Shown: positions 53,946 to 63,499 of the stretch, one piece after another
Layout: each line of letters begins with the position of its first letter
Position numbering within the stretch: the first letter of the stretch is position 1
NCBI RefSeq assembly: GCF_900103835.1
Contig: NZ_FNID01000007.1
Location: 29,476-93,475 of the forward strand
Source of the DNA: Acetanaerobacterium elongatum
GTDB lineage: Bacteria > Bacillota > Clostridia > Oscillospirales > Ruminococcaceae
DNA length: 64,000 bases
Reading direction: 5' to 3'
Position numbers and translations under genes: made by a program
The notes under the pieces: generated by a model
Databases searched by the model: none
Seen by the model: only the letters and a program-made list of their open reading frames with translations
Told to the model about the DNA's origin: nothing

Positions 53946-55445
53946 TTACAGAATGGACTGCAGATTTTTCATTTCCTCGCTTACCTGTGTTTTAACACCG
54001 GAAGCTGGATTGAAAACAGAATCGTATCTGTAAAGGGCGAAGCCCGCAAATTTCGACTGTTCCCTTGCAGCCGAAACCTGACGCTGAATAATGTCGGAAG
54101 AATTCTGCCATTCAGCGGCGCCGGAGCCTGCCCATTGATCTTTAATTCCTATCTTGTAAACGGCAAGGCCTACATAAAGCTTAACGCCGCTTGCCTTTAT
54201 CATACTGTTCCAAAGCTTAACCGTATCCTCATACGGGCAGGTATTATTCTCGAAGCCATAGTAGACCTGCGGCATAATATAGTCAATGTATCCTGCCGTT
54301 TTACACCAGGTTTTTACGTCCGCGTACTGCGCGGAGTAGTCAATATCCACATTGGCCTGCGGGCTTACCCCAAACTGTACCGAGGATTTTATCGCCTTTA
54401 CAGCGGCGTAGGTATCCTTAATAAGTGTATTTACGTTATCCATACGCCAGTTTGCAAGCGAGAGGGTGCCGCCGTTTGCGGTATATTCGCTGTAGGCGGT
54501 TTTATCAAAGGATGCCGCCGTGGTGGGATAGAAATAATCGTCAAAATGTACACCGTCAATGTCGTACCCCGAAACCAGCTCTTTGATGCCATTGATGATA
54601 AGCTTGCGAACCTCCGGACGTGCCGGATTAAAGAAGATCCCCTTGGATTCTATAATGATAGTGTAATCTTCTTTCTCGTTATACCATTTTTTTGCGATAT
54701 TATCATCAGAAAGCTTGCTGATATCAGTGGTGGTAAGCACCCTGTACGGGTTTACCCATGCGTGAATCTGTAAACCACGCGTATGCGCAGCGCTAACCAT
54801 GTAGCCCAGCGGATCATAGCCCGGATTGTTTCCTTGAGTACCGGAAAGAATTTTTGACCACGGGAAATACTGAGAATCATACAGTGCATCGGCAAACGGG
54901 CGTACCTGTACGATTACCGCATTCATAGAAAGTGCTTTTATTTTATCAAAGGCTTTATCTATGCCGGCTTTTGCATCGGTCTCGGATTTACCCTTTAACA
55001 TCGTTTCTAAATCAAGATAAGAAAGCCACACGGCTCGCAGTTCACCGGAGGGCGCCTTTGTCTGGGTATCGGCTGATTTTGAAGAGGTGGATTTTGAAGA
55101 AGCAGACAATGAAGCTGTTTTGGACGAAGCAGCCTTGGAAGAAGCGGCTTTAGACGACGCAGCTTTAGACGATGATGCCTCGCTGCCCTGTTGTGAGGAT
55201 TCACTTAACGAAGAGGTTTCGTCAAGCTTATTAAATACATCCTGTACGGTGCTGCCGCCTATTGAAATATCAAGAGAAACCTCGCTGTCATATGCGGGCT
55301 GCTCGGGCGGATAGGCGATGCTGCTTTCCTGTGCAACTGAAGCAGCTGCCTGAGAGGATGAAACACCGGCTTGCTGTGCGCTACCGCAGGAATTAAATAA
55401 TAATACAAAAGATAACAGGATGCCGATTGCGCCAAGTCTCTTCAC
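53946..55445 (-). CDS. GHL10-family lipoprotein, putative glycoside hydrolase
   Basis: 499 residues. Lipobox LLFNSC (Cys20), then a long Ser/Ala/Lys repeat linker (about 80-137, SSKAA units), then the GHL10 domain (about 138-480; GELRAVWLSYLD, HFDDYFYPTTA, VSPQANVD, MPQVYYG). GHL10 proteins such as YngK are proposed peptidoglycan or surface-glycan hydrolases. Its barrel is related to that of the adjacent amidase; the two genes are 27 bp apart and transcribed together from the promoter at 55481. Confidence 0.93.
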   Translation of the reverse strand: MKRLGAIGILLSFVLLFNSCGSAQQAGVSSSQAAASVAQESSIAYPPEQPAYDSEVSLDISIGGSTVQDVFNKLDETSSLSESSQQGSEASSSKAASSKAASSKAASSKTASLSASSKSTSSKSADTQTKAPSGELRAVWLSYLDLETMLKGKSETDAKAGIDKAFDKIKALSMNAVIVQVRPFADALYDSQYFPWSKILSGTQGNNPGYDPLGYMVSAAHTRGLQIHAWVNPYRVLTTTDISKLSDDNIAKKWYNEKEDYTIIIESKGIFFNPARPEVRKLIINGIKELVSGYDIDGVHFDDYFYPTTAASFDKTAYSEYTANGGTLSLANWRMDNVNTLIKDTYAAVKAIKSSVQFGVSPQANVDIDYSAQYADVKTWCKTAGYIDYIMPQVYYGFENNTCPYEDTVKLWNSMIKASGVKLYVGLAVYKIGIKDQWAGSGAAEWQNSSDIIQRQVSAAREQSKFAGFALYRYDSVFNPASGVKTQVSEEMKNLQSIL

Positions 55446-55760
55446 CAGCTTATCCCCCTCTGCTATACCTATACAATTCTATATTACAATAAGTTGATTT
55501 TTAGGTCAATAGAAAAATACAAATTATTTTACATAAAACAGCTAAACCTATTATTATTTTCCCTTATGCGATACAGGATGTAGTAACAAAAGTGCATACC
55601 TAAGGGTTTATTTAGTCGTTTTTAGTGAATCCTTTAACATTTGTGCAGTTTACTTAATCTCAAGCAATAGTATTTATGTAATATATGCAACCTTAAGCTT
55701 TTACTATTAAAATAACAGATTGTATTTGGAAATAATACAGGTAAATATACCCGCATATAG
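55446..55760. other. Intergenic region, no gene seen
   Basis: AT-rich stretch holding the GHL10 promoter (55481-55509) and otherwise no frame or structure I can support. It ends at the tsf terminator. Confidence 0.7.
55481..55509 (-). promoter_or_regulatory. Sigma-A promoter of the GHL10 lipoprotein/amidase operon
   Basis: Minus strand: TTGACC (55504-55509), 17-bp spacer, TAATAT (55481-55486), about 40 bp before the start. Confidence 0.75.
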
Positions 55761-55791
55761 AAAAGAAGGGCCGTCTGACAGACGGCCCTTC
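55761..55791 (-). terminator. Terminator after tsf
   Basis: GAAGGGCCGTC/GACGGCCCTTC 11-bp stem with a 5-base loop, then TTTTCTAT on the minus strand. Confidence 0.88.
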
Positions 55792-55809
55792 AATGTCTTT
55801 GAGGACTAA

Positions 55810-56721
55810 CTATTTAACCATGCTGGCAACTTCATCAGCGAAGTTATCCTGACGCTTCTCAAGGCCTTCGCCCTTCTCAAAGCGGGTAAAACCGGTAACA
55901 ACAATCTTGCCGCCCAGCTCTTTACCGGTTTTCTCGGCATACTGTGCAACCGAGATGTCGGCATCCTTTACAAAAGCCTGCTCAAGCAAACAAACATCCT
56001 TGTAGAACTTTGCAATTCTGCCAATTACCATCTTCTCGGCAATTGCTGCGGGCTTACCCTCGTTGATAGCCTGAACGGTAAGAATCTCCTTCTCCTTCTC
56101 TACCTCTCCTGCAGGAACAGCTTCCTTGTTCAGATAGAGAGGTGTTGCAGCTGCAACCTGCATAGCAACGTCCTTGGCAAATGCCTCAAACTCCGGCTTT
56201 GCAGCAATCTCTGCAGTGGTATCGAATTCAACCATAACACCGATTCTGCCGCCGCCGTGTACATAGGTGATAACAGCGCCTTCCGCTCTTTTAAAGCGGC
56301 GAATTTTAATATTCTCACCAATAGTAAGAATCTTCTCGCGCAGAAGGTCGGCAATCGTACCACCGTTTGCGATTTTGCAGGCCTCAAGAGCTGCAACATC
56401 GGCGGGGTTCTGCTCGATAACAGTGTTTGCGCAGGTTTCAACAAACGATTTAAAGCTGTCGTTCTTTGCAACGAAATCAGTCTCGGCATTTACTTCAATT
56501 ACCACGCCAACGTTTTTGGCCGCATTAACTGTCGCATACACAACGCCTTCGGCTGCAATTCTACCAGCCTTCTTGGTAGCAGCGGCAAGACCTTTCTCAC
56601 GCAGAATCTCAATTGCCTTATCCATATCTCCATTTGCATCGGTAAGTGCCTTTTTGCAGTCCATCATACCGCAACCGGTTTTCTCACGAAGATCTGCAAC
56701 ATCTTTAGCTGTAAAAGCCAT
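55810..56721 (-). CDS. tsf: Elongation factor Ts
   Basis: 303 residues. UBA-like start ([25 protein letters not shown]), TDFVAKN motif and two dimerisation repeats. Exchanges GDP for GTP on EF-Tu. ATG at 56721 with AAAGGATG upstream; the in-frame upstream 24 residues are not conserved in type. Follows rpsB by about 90 bp. Confidence 0.97.
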   Translation of the reverse strand: MAFTAKDVADLREKTGCGMMDCKKALTDANGDMDKAIEILREKGLAAATKKAGRIAAEGVVYATVNAAKNVGVVIEVNAETDFVAKNDSFKSFVETCANTVIEQNPADVAALEACKIANGGTIADLLREKILTIGENIKIRRFKRAEGAVITYVHGGGRIGVMVEFDTTAEIAAKPEFEAFAKDVAMQVAAATPLYLNKEAVPAGEVEKEKEILTVQAINEGKPAAIAEKMVIGRIAKFYKDVCLLEQAFVKDADISVAQYAEKTGKELGGKIVVTGFTRFEKGEGLEKRQDNFADEVASMVK

Positions 56722-56813
56722 TTTTATCATCCTTTCAAAATATTCGCACCAGATGGTGTTTAAAAGGAATGCCCGCGCAACCAGCCCGGGCATTCAAGAT
56801 ATCGGGTTAATAA

Positions 56814-57551
56814 TTACTCTTCATCAGCACCGGCATCCGCTGCGGACTGCTCAGGCTGAACCTCTTCAGCACCCTGACGGCCTTCCATAACGGCATTAGC
56901 CATTGCGCCTGCAATCAGCTTAACGGCACGAATAGCATCATCGTTGCCGGGGATAACGTAATCAACCTCATCCGGGTCGCAGTTGGTATCAACAATTGCA
57001 ACCACAGGAATACCAAGCTTTTTAGCCTCGGCTACCGCAATCTTCTCTTTGCGGGGGTCAACCACAAACAGTGCGCCGGGGAGCTTATCCATATTCTTAA
57101 TACCGCCGAGGAACTTCTCCAGCTTCTCGATTTCGAGGTTTAACTTGATAACCTCTTTCTTGGGCAGCGCGTCAAAGGTGCCGTCTTCCTGCATCTTGCG
57201 CAGCTGTGCAAGCCTTGCGATTCTGCGACGGATAGTTTTAAAGTTTGTAAGCATACCGCCGAGCCAACGGGCGTTCACATAATGAATACCAGCTCTTTCG
57301 GCTTCATCTTTAATAGAATCCTGTGCCTGCTTCTTTGTGCCTACAAAAAGCACTGTACCACCATCTGCAGCCACATCACGAACAAACATGTAAGCTTCTT
57401 CAAGCTTTTTCACGGTCTTTTGAAGGTCGATGATGTAGATACCGTTGCGTTCGGTAAAGATATAGGGCGCCATTTTGGGGTTCCATCTTCTTGTCTGGTG
57501 GCCAAAATGCACACCGGCTTCAAGAAGCTGTTTCATGGATACAACTGCCAT
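56814..57551 (-). CDS. rpsB: 30S ribosomal protein S2
   Basis: 245 residues. Starts [27 protein letters not shown], the universal S2 beginning, and continues with coiled-coil and Rossmann-like parts ([48 protein letters not shown]). Acidic C-terminal tail. Strong TTTAGGAGG. Has a leader of about 190 bases from the promoter at 57750-57778. Confidence 0.98.
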   Translation of the reverse strand: MAVVSMKQLLEAGVHFGHQTRRWNPKMAPYIFTERNGIYIIDLQKTVKKLEEAYMFVRDVAADGGTVLFVGTKKQAQDSIKDEAERAGIHYVNARWLGGMLTNFKTIRRRIARLAQLRKMQEDGTFDALPKKEVIKLNLEIEKLEKFLGGIKNMDKLPGALFVVDPRKEKIAVAEAKKLGIPVVAIVDTNCDPDEVDYVIPGNDDAIRAVKLIAGAMANAVMEGRQGAEEVQPEQSAADAGADEE

Positions 57552-57749
57552 TGAATTTTTCCTCCTAAATTTGGTTGTTAACCGCCGTTTTACGCAACTT
57601 GCCGCGAAGCCGAAGCCATTGCGCTAAACAAGCACAACAGGTTAAGGCACCGCCGCGGGCAATTGTAAAACGTGTGATTTTCGTCTGCCAACCGCCTTGG
57701 AAAGCTCATAAAATAGAGCCTTAACCAAGATCAATCGACTTGACGATTT
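57552..57749 (-). promoter_or_regulatory. rpsB leader region
   Basis: About 190 transcribed bases before rpsB with several short GC-rich complementary stretches, for example AAGGCTC...GAGCTTT and GCTTCGGCTTCGCGGC. Such a long leader suggests structural control, perhaps by S2 itself as in other bacteria, but I cannot assign a known motif. Confidence 0.4.
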
Positions 57750-57778
57750 ATTTTAGCACAGCAAGCGCAAAAAAGCAA
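57750..57778 (-). promoter_or_regulatory. Promoter of rpsB-tsf
   Basis: Minus strand: TTGCTT (57773-57778), 17-bp spacer, TAAAAT (57750-57755). Confidence 0.65.
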
Positions 57779-57844
57779 TACATTTTATACTATTTTAAAG
57801 CCGTATTTTAAAGCCGTTTATTTATATACAAACCGTTGCAATCG

Positions 57845-58126
57845 CTAGTTTTCAAAGATGCTGAACTTTCTCCTGCCCGGCCGGGGGTTATACTCAAAAC
57901 TTACCAGTATGGTATCTTCCCCCATTACCTTGATATTATCCAAGCCGATAAAAATGTCGTCCGCGCGCCCGAACAGACCGAAAAACCGTGGCCTGCCGTA
58001 GATAATCAGTGCGATAACCTTTGCGCAGCTCATATCGATCTCTACATCGCATACACAGCCTAAACGTGCACCGTCTTTGATGTTAACTACTTCTTTATGC
58101 CTGAGGTCGTTGACGGTCAGATGCAC
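57845..58126 (-). CDS. YlmC/YmxH family sporulation protein (PRC-barrel)
   Basis: 93 residues forming a PRC-barrel-like beta domain (LTVNDLRHKEVVNIKDGARLGCVCDVEID). This family is widely found in spore formers and annotated as YlmC/YmxH sporulation proteins; its role is not defined. GTG start with GGAGGG 7 bp upstream. Lies 16 bp after sppA. Confidence 0.88.
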   Translation of the reverse strand: MHLTVNDLRHKEVVNIKDGARLGCVCDVEIDMSCAKVIALIIYGRPRFFGLFGRADDIFIGLDNIKVMGEDTILVSFEYNPRPGRRKFSIFEN

Positions 58127-58142
58127 ACGACTTCCCTCCCGG

Positions 58143-59156
58143 TTAATGATATTCCGCGAGTTCAGGGCAATAATACCCCGTTTTATTGTATGCTTTGAGT
58201 GTGTCTAAAATGACCTCGGCTTCATTCTTAGGCGCAATTTTGCTTAAGGATGAAAACAAGCTGCCAAAGCCGGATTTTAGGGGAGGATTGTGCTCATCTT
58301 CAAACAGTTCCTTATCACCCAGCTCTTCCTTGACGATATCGAGTGCCTCTTCGTAGGTGCAGATCTTATCAACCAGTTTGTTATCCAAAGCTTGTTTTGC
58401 GGTGTAAACCCGGCCGTCGGCTATTCTTTTTACATCACTTACCTGCATGCCGCGCCCTTTTGCCACCACACCTACAAACTGTTCGTAGGCTTCGTCTACC
58501 ATAGACTGAAAAATCTTCTTTTGTTCATCGGTCATCGGAGCATACTGGCTGCCCATTGATTTATTGGGGCCTGAGGTAAAGGTGTTAGTGGTAACGCCAT
58601 ATCGGGATAAAAACCCGGAAAGATCTATATAAGTACCCATAATAACACCGATGGAACCGGTAAGTGTGTTTCGGTTGCAGTAGATTTTATCGGCCGCCGA
58701 GGCGATATAGTAGCCGCCGGAAGCCGCTACCTGCCCCATGTAGGCATAAACCGGTCTTCCGGTTTCTTTATATTCCAGCAGCTTGAGATATACTTCATCC
58801 GATTCGTATACACCGCCGCCCGGAGTATTCAAAAATACCAGAATGCCTTTGCTGGAATCGTCTTTTATCAGTTCATCAATGGTGTCAAGGATAAACTGAT
58901 GATTGTAACCGCTGCCAGTAGAAAACAAAGAAGAAGAATCAGCTGAGGTAATCTCCCCTTCAATACGGATGATATCCAGCCTGCCGTTGAGCGACGAGCC
59001 ATAGTTTGAAATCAGCCAGATGATTATACTCGCCAAAACGCCGATGAATATCACCCCGGCAGCAACACACGCGATAATTATGCCCACACGGGACTTCTTT
59101 CTGGGTGGCTGTGGATACCCCATATTCTGCACCGGTACATATCCCATATTATTCAT
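58143..59156 (-). CDS. sppA: Signal peptide peptidase SppA
   Basis: 337 residues, S49 family, bacillus type with one protease domain. N-terminal cytosolic Pro-rich stretch, membrane helix (about 24-50), then the catalytic dyad Ser146 (VAASGG) and Lys199 (GPNKS). Cleaves remnant signal peptides in the membrane. ATG at 59156 from AAGGAAG upstream; 15 in-frame residues before it are discarded. Confidence 0.94.
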   Translation of the reverse strand: MNNMGYVPVQNMGYPQPPRKKSRVGIIIACVAAGVIFIGVLASIIIWLISNYGSSLNGRLDIIRIEGEITSADSSSLFSTGSGYNHQFILDTIDELIKDDSSKGILVFLNTPGGGVYESDEVYLKLLEYKETGRPVYAYMGQVAASGGYYIASAADKIYCNRNTLTGSIGVIMGTYIDLSGFLSRYGVTTNTFTSGPNKSMGSQYAPMTDEQKKIFQSMVDEAYEQFVGVVAKGRGMQVSDVKRIADGRVYTAKQALDNKLVDKICTYEEALDIVKEELGDKELFEDEHNPPLKSGFGSLFSSLSKIAPKNEAEVILDTLKAYNKTGYYCPELAEYH

Positions 59157-59197
59157 ATTAGCTCTTCCTTTCCATGCCGTTACATCGATTGTGTAAA

Positions 59198-59238
59198 ACA
59201 AAACCCGTTTCAGGCAGTATATCGCTGCACAACGGGTT
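59198..59238 (-). terminator. Terminator after the 59266 gene
   Basis: AACCCGTT/AACGGGTT outer stem with inner GCAG/CTGC, followed on the minus strand by TTGTTTTAC. Confidence 0.75.
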
Positions 59239-59265
59239 AAGGGTAATTATACCATACTTTCTTTA

Positions 59266-60645
59266 CTAAAACAACCAGTACTCTGCGGAAAGGGCGTCTT
59301 CGTCAGTGGAGGGATGCGACTTATGAGCTAATATTAAAGGTTCTTGAGTTACTATTGGTGGTTCCTTACCCATTTTATTAACTTCTTCCTTTTTCGGTAC
59401 ATTGGGTAACGCTCGGGCTTTTTTGGTACTTAAAGCGGCCTTTTTAACTGTATATGTAATCATTAGGATAATGATGATGCCTAATACAAAAATTATAACC
59501 TTGGAATAATCCTTTCCTGCATTACCTTGCAGTATGTTGTTAGTATTTGTAGCTTTTCCTTCATAGCTTGAACTGGTTTGACCGCTAAAAACTGAAGTGG
59601 ACTGCATAGCTTTTACGTTAGAACCAGTTAGTTCGGGCTTATCTTCAATACTAATTAGATCGGATGAAGCTGTCTGATCGGAGTGTTCGACTCTGCCGAC
59701 AGCCATAATCACCTTACCAGCGGTTCCGGCTTCATAGATCTGTGAGTTACTGTTTAGACTAGGTGCACTACTCTGTGAAGTAGAAATGTCGCTTACGTAG
59801 CCGGGATTGTTTATTTGAGGAAGCGAGGAGGATGTCTGGCTGGAGGGGTTGGTGTCTTTATATTCTCCCATAACTAGCTTTTCGCCAGTAAAAGTGACAT
59901 TGGCCAATAAGGTTGCAATATTCGGTTTTATTGAAACCCACTGCGACTCCTCCATAACGATGCGGCTGGGCTGGTTAATTTCAATTTTAATATACCGACT
60001 TCCCTTTGGGATCTGCGCCACCGCTTCGCAATAGACGTTATTCGATACAGTATTGAGCTGATCTCCATATAAGCAACGTACAATATTGGTACCAGTTTGG
60101 CTGAAGGTATTGCCATCTTCGGAACAGTATACATTTAAATATGCTTTGCTGAGCTTTGGTACCTCTGGGGCAATAGCCTTGTTCAGTTCAGCAAAAATAA
60201 TATCTCCGGTTGATTGGTACGACAAATAAAAAATCTTTCCGATATCCTGAAAACACAGTCCTTTGCTGGAGGCATCATATAACGGTATAAGTTTCTTACC
60301 ATCGGTAGCCGTAGTGCACAATCGGTACATTCCATCCGATAGTGAACGTTCAACATATGGCCCATAGATTGTATAATAGCCAATACTAACGTTCTGTGCA
60401 CCCGACACCTTAAAAACTGCACTCCCTACCTCGGTGTAATCCTGAAGCACATAACCTGACGCATCAGGAATAATACCGATTAAGAATAATTTACCGATAT
60501 CTTTGCTGCATTTCTGCAGGTTTGTTAAAGTACAATAGCTGCTCCCGGGCTGTATAAAGTCCTCCTTATATTCTTCGGCAGATATGAAGATTGTTAGCAG
60601 ACTGACAACATACAAAAGGCAGCATACTCTTGCTAAAGTCTTCAT
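59266..60645 (-). CDS. Unknown type-I membrane protein
   Basis: 459 residues. Signal peptide (about 1-23, ending near FISAEE), a large extracellular part rich in beta strands with scattered Cys (about 24-265), a Ser/Thr/Gln/Asn-rich stalk (about 270-385), one membrane helix (about 390-412, VIIFVLGIIIILMITYT) and a cytosolic tail of about 50 residues, basic then acidic, ending SAEYWLF. I recognise no family. Base composition looks more AT-rich than neighbours. GGGAGA 7 bp before the ATG. Together with a downstream terminator it forms a single-gene unit. Confidence 0.75.
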   Translation of the reverse strand: MKTLARVCCLLYVVSLLTIFISAEEYKEDFIQPGSSYCTLTNLQKCSKDIGKLFLIGIIPDASGYVLQDYTEVGSAVFKVSGAQNVSIGYYTIYGPYVERSLSDGMYRLCTTATDGKKLIPLYDASSKGLCFQDIGKIFYLSYQSTGDIIFAELNKAIAPEVPKLSKAYLNVYCSEDGNTFSQTGTNIVRCLYGDQLNTVSNNVYCEAVAQIPKGSRYIKIEINQPSRIVMEESQWVSIKPNIATLLANVTFTGEKLVMGEYKDTNPSSQTSSSLPQINNPGYVSDISTSQSSAPSLNSNSQIYEAGTAGKVIMAVGRVEHSDQTASSDLISIEDKPELTGSNVKAMQSTSVFSGQTSSSYEGKATNTNNILQGNAGKDYSKVIIFVLGIIIILMITYTVKKAALSTKKARALPNVPKKEEVNKMGKEPPIVTQEPLILAHKSHPSTDEDALSAEYWLF

Positions 60646-60660
60646 ATTTTTATCTCCCAA

Positions 60661-60998
60661 TCAATATTTTTGTTAATATTGTTTATTAATTACTTATTTA
60701 TCATATCATATACATTTTATAAGTCAACAATTATCGCTAAAGTAAAACCAAATATTTTCTGCATCTGTGCAAATTATAGCAAGATTTCATGTAAAGTTTT
60801 CTATTAATAAAGTATGATTTCATTGATTTTTAAGCTTTTATACTATAAAATAAAATTGACAGAGCCGAAAAATTTCGATAGTATTAATTAACCCATATTT
60901 TTGCTGTTTTGCCCAGCTTGTTTTAAGCAAAACTCATTACTTTTATTTACGCGACCATAGTGCGACCATATTTATGACGTTAGTGAAGGAGAAGTTTT
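60661..60998 (+). promoter_or_regulatory. Regulatory region before the chemoreceptor gene
   Basis: 338 bp without a gene. It holds TTGACA (60856-60861)-17 bp-TAGTAT (60879-60884); an overlapping sigma-D-like pair TAAA (60846-60849)-14 bp-GCCGAAAA (60864-60871); an inverted repeat GTTTTGC/GCAAAAC (60906-60933); and a direct repeat GCGACCATA at 60951 and 60962. Confidence 0.55.
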
Positions 60999-62699
60999 AT
61001 GCTTAAGAGATCCCTGGTTTTCAAGATGCTGCTCAAGATTTTTGCTCCGATAATGGCGCTTTTTATAATCTGTGCCATTTTAATTACAATTTTTGTTACC
61101 AGTAATGTTGAAGGTGCACTTGGAGACATTATTCTTCAGCAAAACCAGCAGCTAGCTCAACAGATTACAACAATGAATAATGCGCAAGAGACCCAGAAAG
61201 CCATAAAATGGAGCCAATATGGTAAAAACGGGTTCTATCTATTGGTTAATTCAGCTAATGTTATTACAGCGAGCACCAATGGAAAATATGACGGAAAGCC
61301 CATTACGGATTATTTCATCGCCAGTGAATATGAAAAATTAAGCGGAAATGATAACAGTGAGCATTTACTGTTGGTTAATTCAGTACCTTCAATCTGCGCG
61401 ATAAATAAAATAGGTTCAGACGGTACAAAATTGATACTTACAGTACCGATGACAGAGCTTTCCGGCACATCCAGCAGCATTCGCACGCCGATGATTATCG
61501 TATTCATCCTGATGCTTGTTTTAACCTTTGCTATTGTTTTAACGGCAACACTTTTTATAGTAAAGCCAATTAACAAGATTAAGGATGCTGCACTTCAAAT
61601 TGCCGAAGGCAACTTCTATGTTACCGTTAATGTTCGTTCTAACGATGAGATTGGAGACCTCGCTGGCGCTATTAAAAAGACGGTTGCCCGTTTGAGCAAC
61701 TATGTATTATACATTGATGAGATTACCGAGGTATTAACCGCCATCTCGGAGGGAGACCTTTCTTTTACTCTGCGTAATGAGTATGAGGGTGAGTTTAGTA
61801 GCATCAAGGATGCTTTGCTGAAGATTTCTGATTCGCTGAACCACACAATTTCCGAAATTAATACCGCCGCCGAACAGGTTACCAGCGGCAGCATGCAGGT
61901 TTCAGGCGCTTCTCAGGCGCTTTCTCAGGGTTCTACGCAGCAGGCAAACGCAGTGGAAGAGCTGTCGATTACTATTAAAGAAGTTAACGACCAGGTTAAG
62001 CAGAACGCCGAAAACGCAAAGAACGCCAACAACCTCTCGGTTGAGACAGTTGGCAGTGTAGAAAAATGCAGTGAACTGATGCGCAACATGCTCGATGCCA
62101 TGGAGCAGATTCACAGCGCTTCCGCCAACATCGCTAAAATTATTAAAGTAATTGATGATATCTCGTTCCAGACCAACATTCTCGCGTTGAACGCTGCTGT
62201 TGAAGCCGCGCGCGCCGGCGCCGCCGGAAAGGGCTTTGCGGTGGTGGCCGACGAGGTTAGAAACCTTGCTACCAAGAGCGCACAGGCTGCTAAAAACACT
62301 ACGGAGCTGATTGAATCCTCTATCGCAGCTGTAGGCAAAGGCGTAGACATTGCCAAAAAGACCGCTGGGGCACTGGATAACATTGTGGCAGACTGCAACA
62401 ACTCCAGCAAGCTGATTAGTGAGATTACGGTTGCTACCAATGATCAGGCAACTGCTATCATGCATATTACTCAAGGTGTGGAGCAGATTTCAGCTGTTGT
62501 TGAAACAAACTCCGCCACCGCACAGCAAACTGCAGCCGCCAGCGAGGAGCTCTCGTCACAGTCTGAGATGCTGCGTAAGCTTACCAGCCAGTTTAAGTTG
62601 AAGGGTGACAGCGACGGCTTCAGCAACGAGGAATACTCCGACGATGCTTCGAGCGATTTTACCGGTGACGATGACTATGCCGTGAGTACCGTTGAATAG
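60999..62699 (+). CDS. Methyl-accepting chemotaxis protein
   Basis: 566 residues. Membrane helix (about 12-32), a small sensor domain outside the cell (about 33-160), second helix (about 167-190), HAMP (about 190-245) and a second HAMP-like stretch (about 245-295), then the cytoplasmic signalling domain with the highly conserved hairpin around [20 protein letters not shown]. The C-terminus is acidic. It shows that the organism is chemotactic; no other motility gene is in the window. GGAG before the ATG. Confidence 0.96.
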   Translation: MLKRSLVFKMLLKIFAPIMALFIICAILITIFVTSNVEGALGDIILQQNQQLAQQITTMNNAQETQKAIKWSQYGKNGFYLLVNSANVITASTNGKYDGKPITDYFIASEYEKLSGNDNSEHLLLVNSVPSICAINKIGSDGTKLILTVPMTELSGTSSSIRTPMIIVFILMLVLTFAIVLTATLFIVKPINKIKDAALQIAEGNFYVTVNVRSNDEIGDLAGAIKKTVARLSNYVLYIDEITEVLTAISEGDLSFTLRNEYEGEFSSIKDALLKISDSLNHTISEINTAAEQVTSGSMQVSGASQALSQGSTQQANAVEELSITIKEVNDQVKQNAENAKNANNLSVETVGSVEKCSELMRNMLDAMEQIHSASANIAKIIKVIDDISFQTNILALNAAVEAARAGAAGKGFAVVADEVRNLATKSAQAAKNTTELIESSIAAVGKGVDIAKKTAGALDNIVADCNNSSKLISEITVATNDQATAIMHITQGVEQISAVVETNSATAQQTAAASEELSSQSEMLRKLTSQFKLKGDSDGFSNEEYSDDASSDFTGDDDYAVSTVE

Positions 62700-63062
62700 A
62701 CAGAACCTATAAAAACCAATAAGCATTCACTGGTTAAGTCGGTGGTTTTCATCGACGGGCGAAGCCTTATGGAGTTCATCCCGAAATTTGTGTAAACCTT
62801 CATTGAGGTGTAAAATGGAAGCACCGCAATGGAGGTTTTTACATATGGCTAAAAGAAATCGCAGCATGTGGGGCTGCGAAAACTAGAATACCAAATTCTG
62901 GACTGCTATGTTCCTACATCGTTGTACTGTAAGTTATTGCTAATTTCAGTACTATTGCAACTTGCAATTGGAATTTGAGTCTGTAATTTATCATCTTTTT
63001 TCGTTATTGCCGCTCTGTGCGGTATTACCTTGAAAAATCGAAATAAAAAAGAAGGACAAAAA
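62700..63062. other. Intergenic region with an IS256 end
   Basis: 363 bp. Positions 62774-62865 are an IS256 left-end copy; the rest shows no supported gene. A small GC hairpin CCGC-TCTGT-GCGG near 63009 precedes the ACT-domain gene. Confidence 0.7.
62774..62886 (+). mobile_element. IS256-family left-end fragment
   Basis: Terminal inverted repeat (ATCCCGAAATTTGTGTAAAC) and leader, identical in 85 of 88 bases to 20998-21085 on the opposite strand, including the ribosome binding site and the first seven transposase codons (MAKRNRS). After 62865 the match stops and the frame ends at TAG (62884-62886) after 13 codons. The remainder of the element is gone. Confidence 0.85.
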
Positions 63063-63431
63063 ATGCGTTTAATACTATTAAACGGCGAATTTGCTGTTTG
63101 TAAGCTTGGTTCTTTGATGGAAATTGATTTTAAAGCTGATTTTGTTTTTTTCGCAAAGACAGATGACGAGCTTTCGTTGGTTTGTCAGGCAGATAAGGTA
63201 CCCAAAGACGCTATTGCCACTGAAGCCGATTGGAAAGCCTTAAAAATTGAAGGCGTTTTGGATTTTTCGCTCACCGGGGTAATCTCAGCCATTTCATCGG
63301 CTTTGGCTGAAAGCAAGATACCCGTATTTGTTGTTTCTACCTATAATACTGACTATGTTCTAGTAAAAAAAGCCTACCTAATAAGTGCTTTGGCAGCGTT
63401 AAGAAAGATTGGGTGTAGCATAGTTGAATAA
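63063..63431 (+). CDS. ACT-domain protein (CASTOR/ACT type)
   Basis: 122 residues resembling the small aspartate-kinase-like ACT proteins: strands around FFAKTDDELSLVCQADKVPKDA, GVLDFSLTGVISAISSALAES and IPVFVVSTYNTDYVLVKKAY. These bind amino acids and are of unknown role in bacteria. ATG at 63063 from GAAGGA 6 bp upstream. The TM2-like frame on the other strand overlaps its 3' end. Confidence 0.85.
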   Translation: MRLILLNGEFAVCKLGSLMEIDFKADFVFFAKTDDELSLVCQADKVPKDAIATEADWKALKIEGVLDFSLTGVISAISSALAESKIPVFVVSTYNTDYVLVKKAYLISALAALRKIGCSIVE

Positions 63432-63455
63432 TACTGCTTTATGGCGACGATATGA

Positions 63456-63491
63456 CAATGCCGATACTGCAAACAAGCAGTACCGGCATTG
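63456..63491. terminator. Hairpin after the ACT-domain gene
   Basis: CAATGCCGATACTGC pairs with GCAGTACCGGCATTG (one A-C mismatch) across a 6-base loop. It is 24 bp past the stop codon; no clean T-run follows. Confidence 0.6.
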
Positions 63492-63499
63492 GTCGTATA

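Noticed and set aside
54135..54773. 212-codon plus-strand frame
   Set aside because: Antisense to the GHL10 lipoprotein gene.
55100..55200. CRISPR-like or tandem repeat from the SSKAA codons
   Set aside because: Repeat is in frame and encodes the Ser/Ala/Lys linker of the GHL10 lipoprotein; units are too short and have no spacers.
56257..56890. Two long plus-strand frames across tsf and rpsB
   Set aside because: Shadows of two highly conserved translation genes.
61902..62474. 190-codon minus-strand frame
   Set aside because: Antisense to the conserved chemoreceptor signalling domain.
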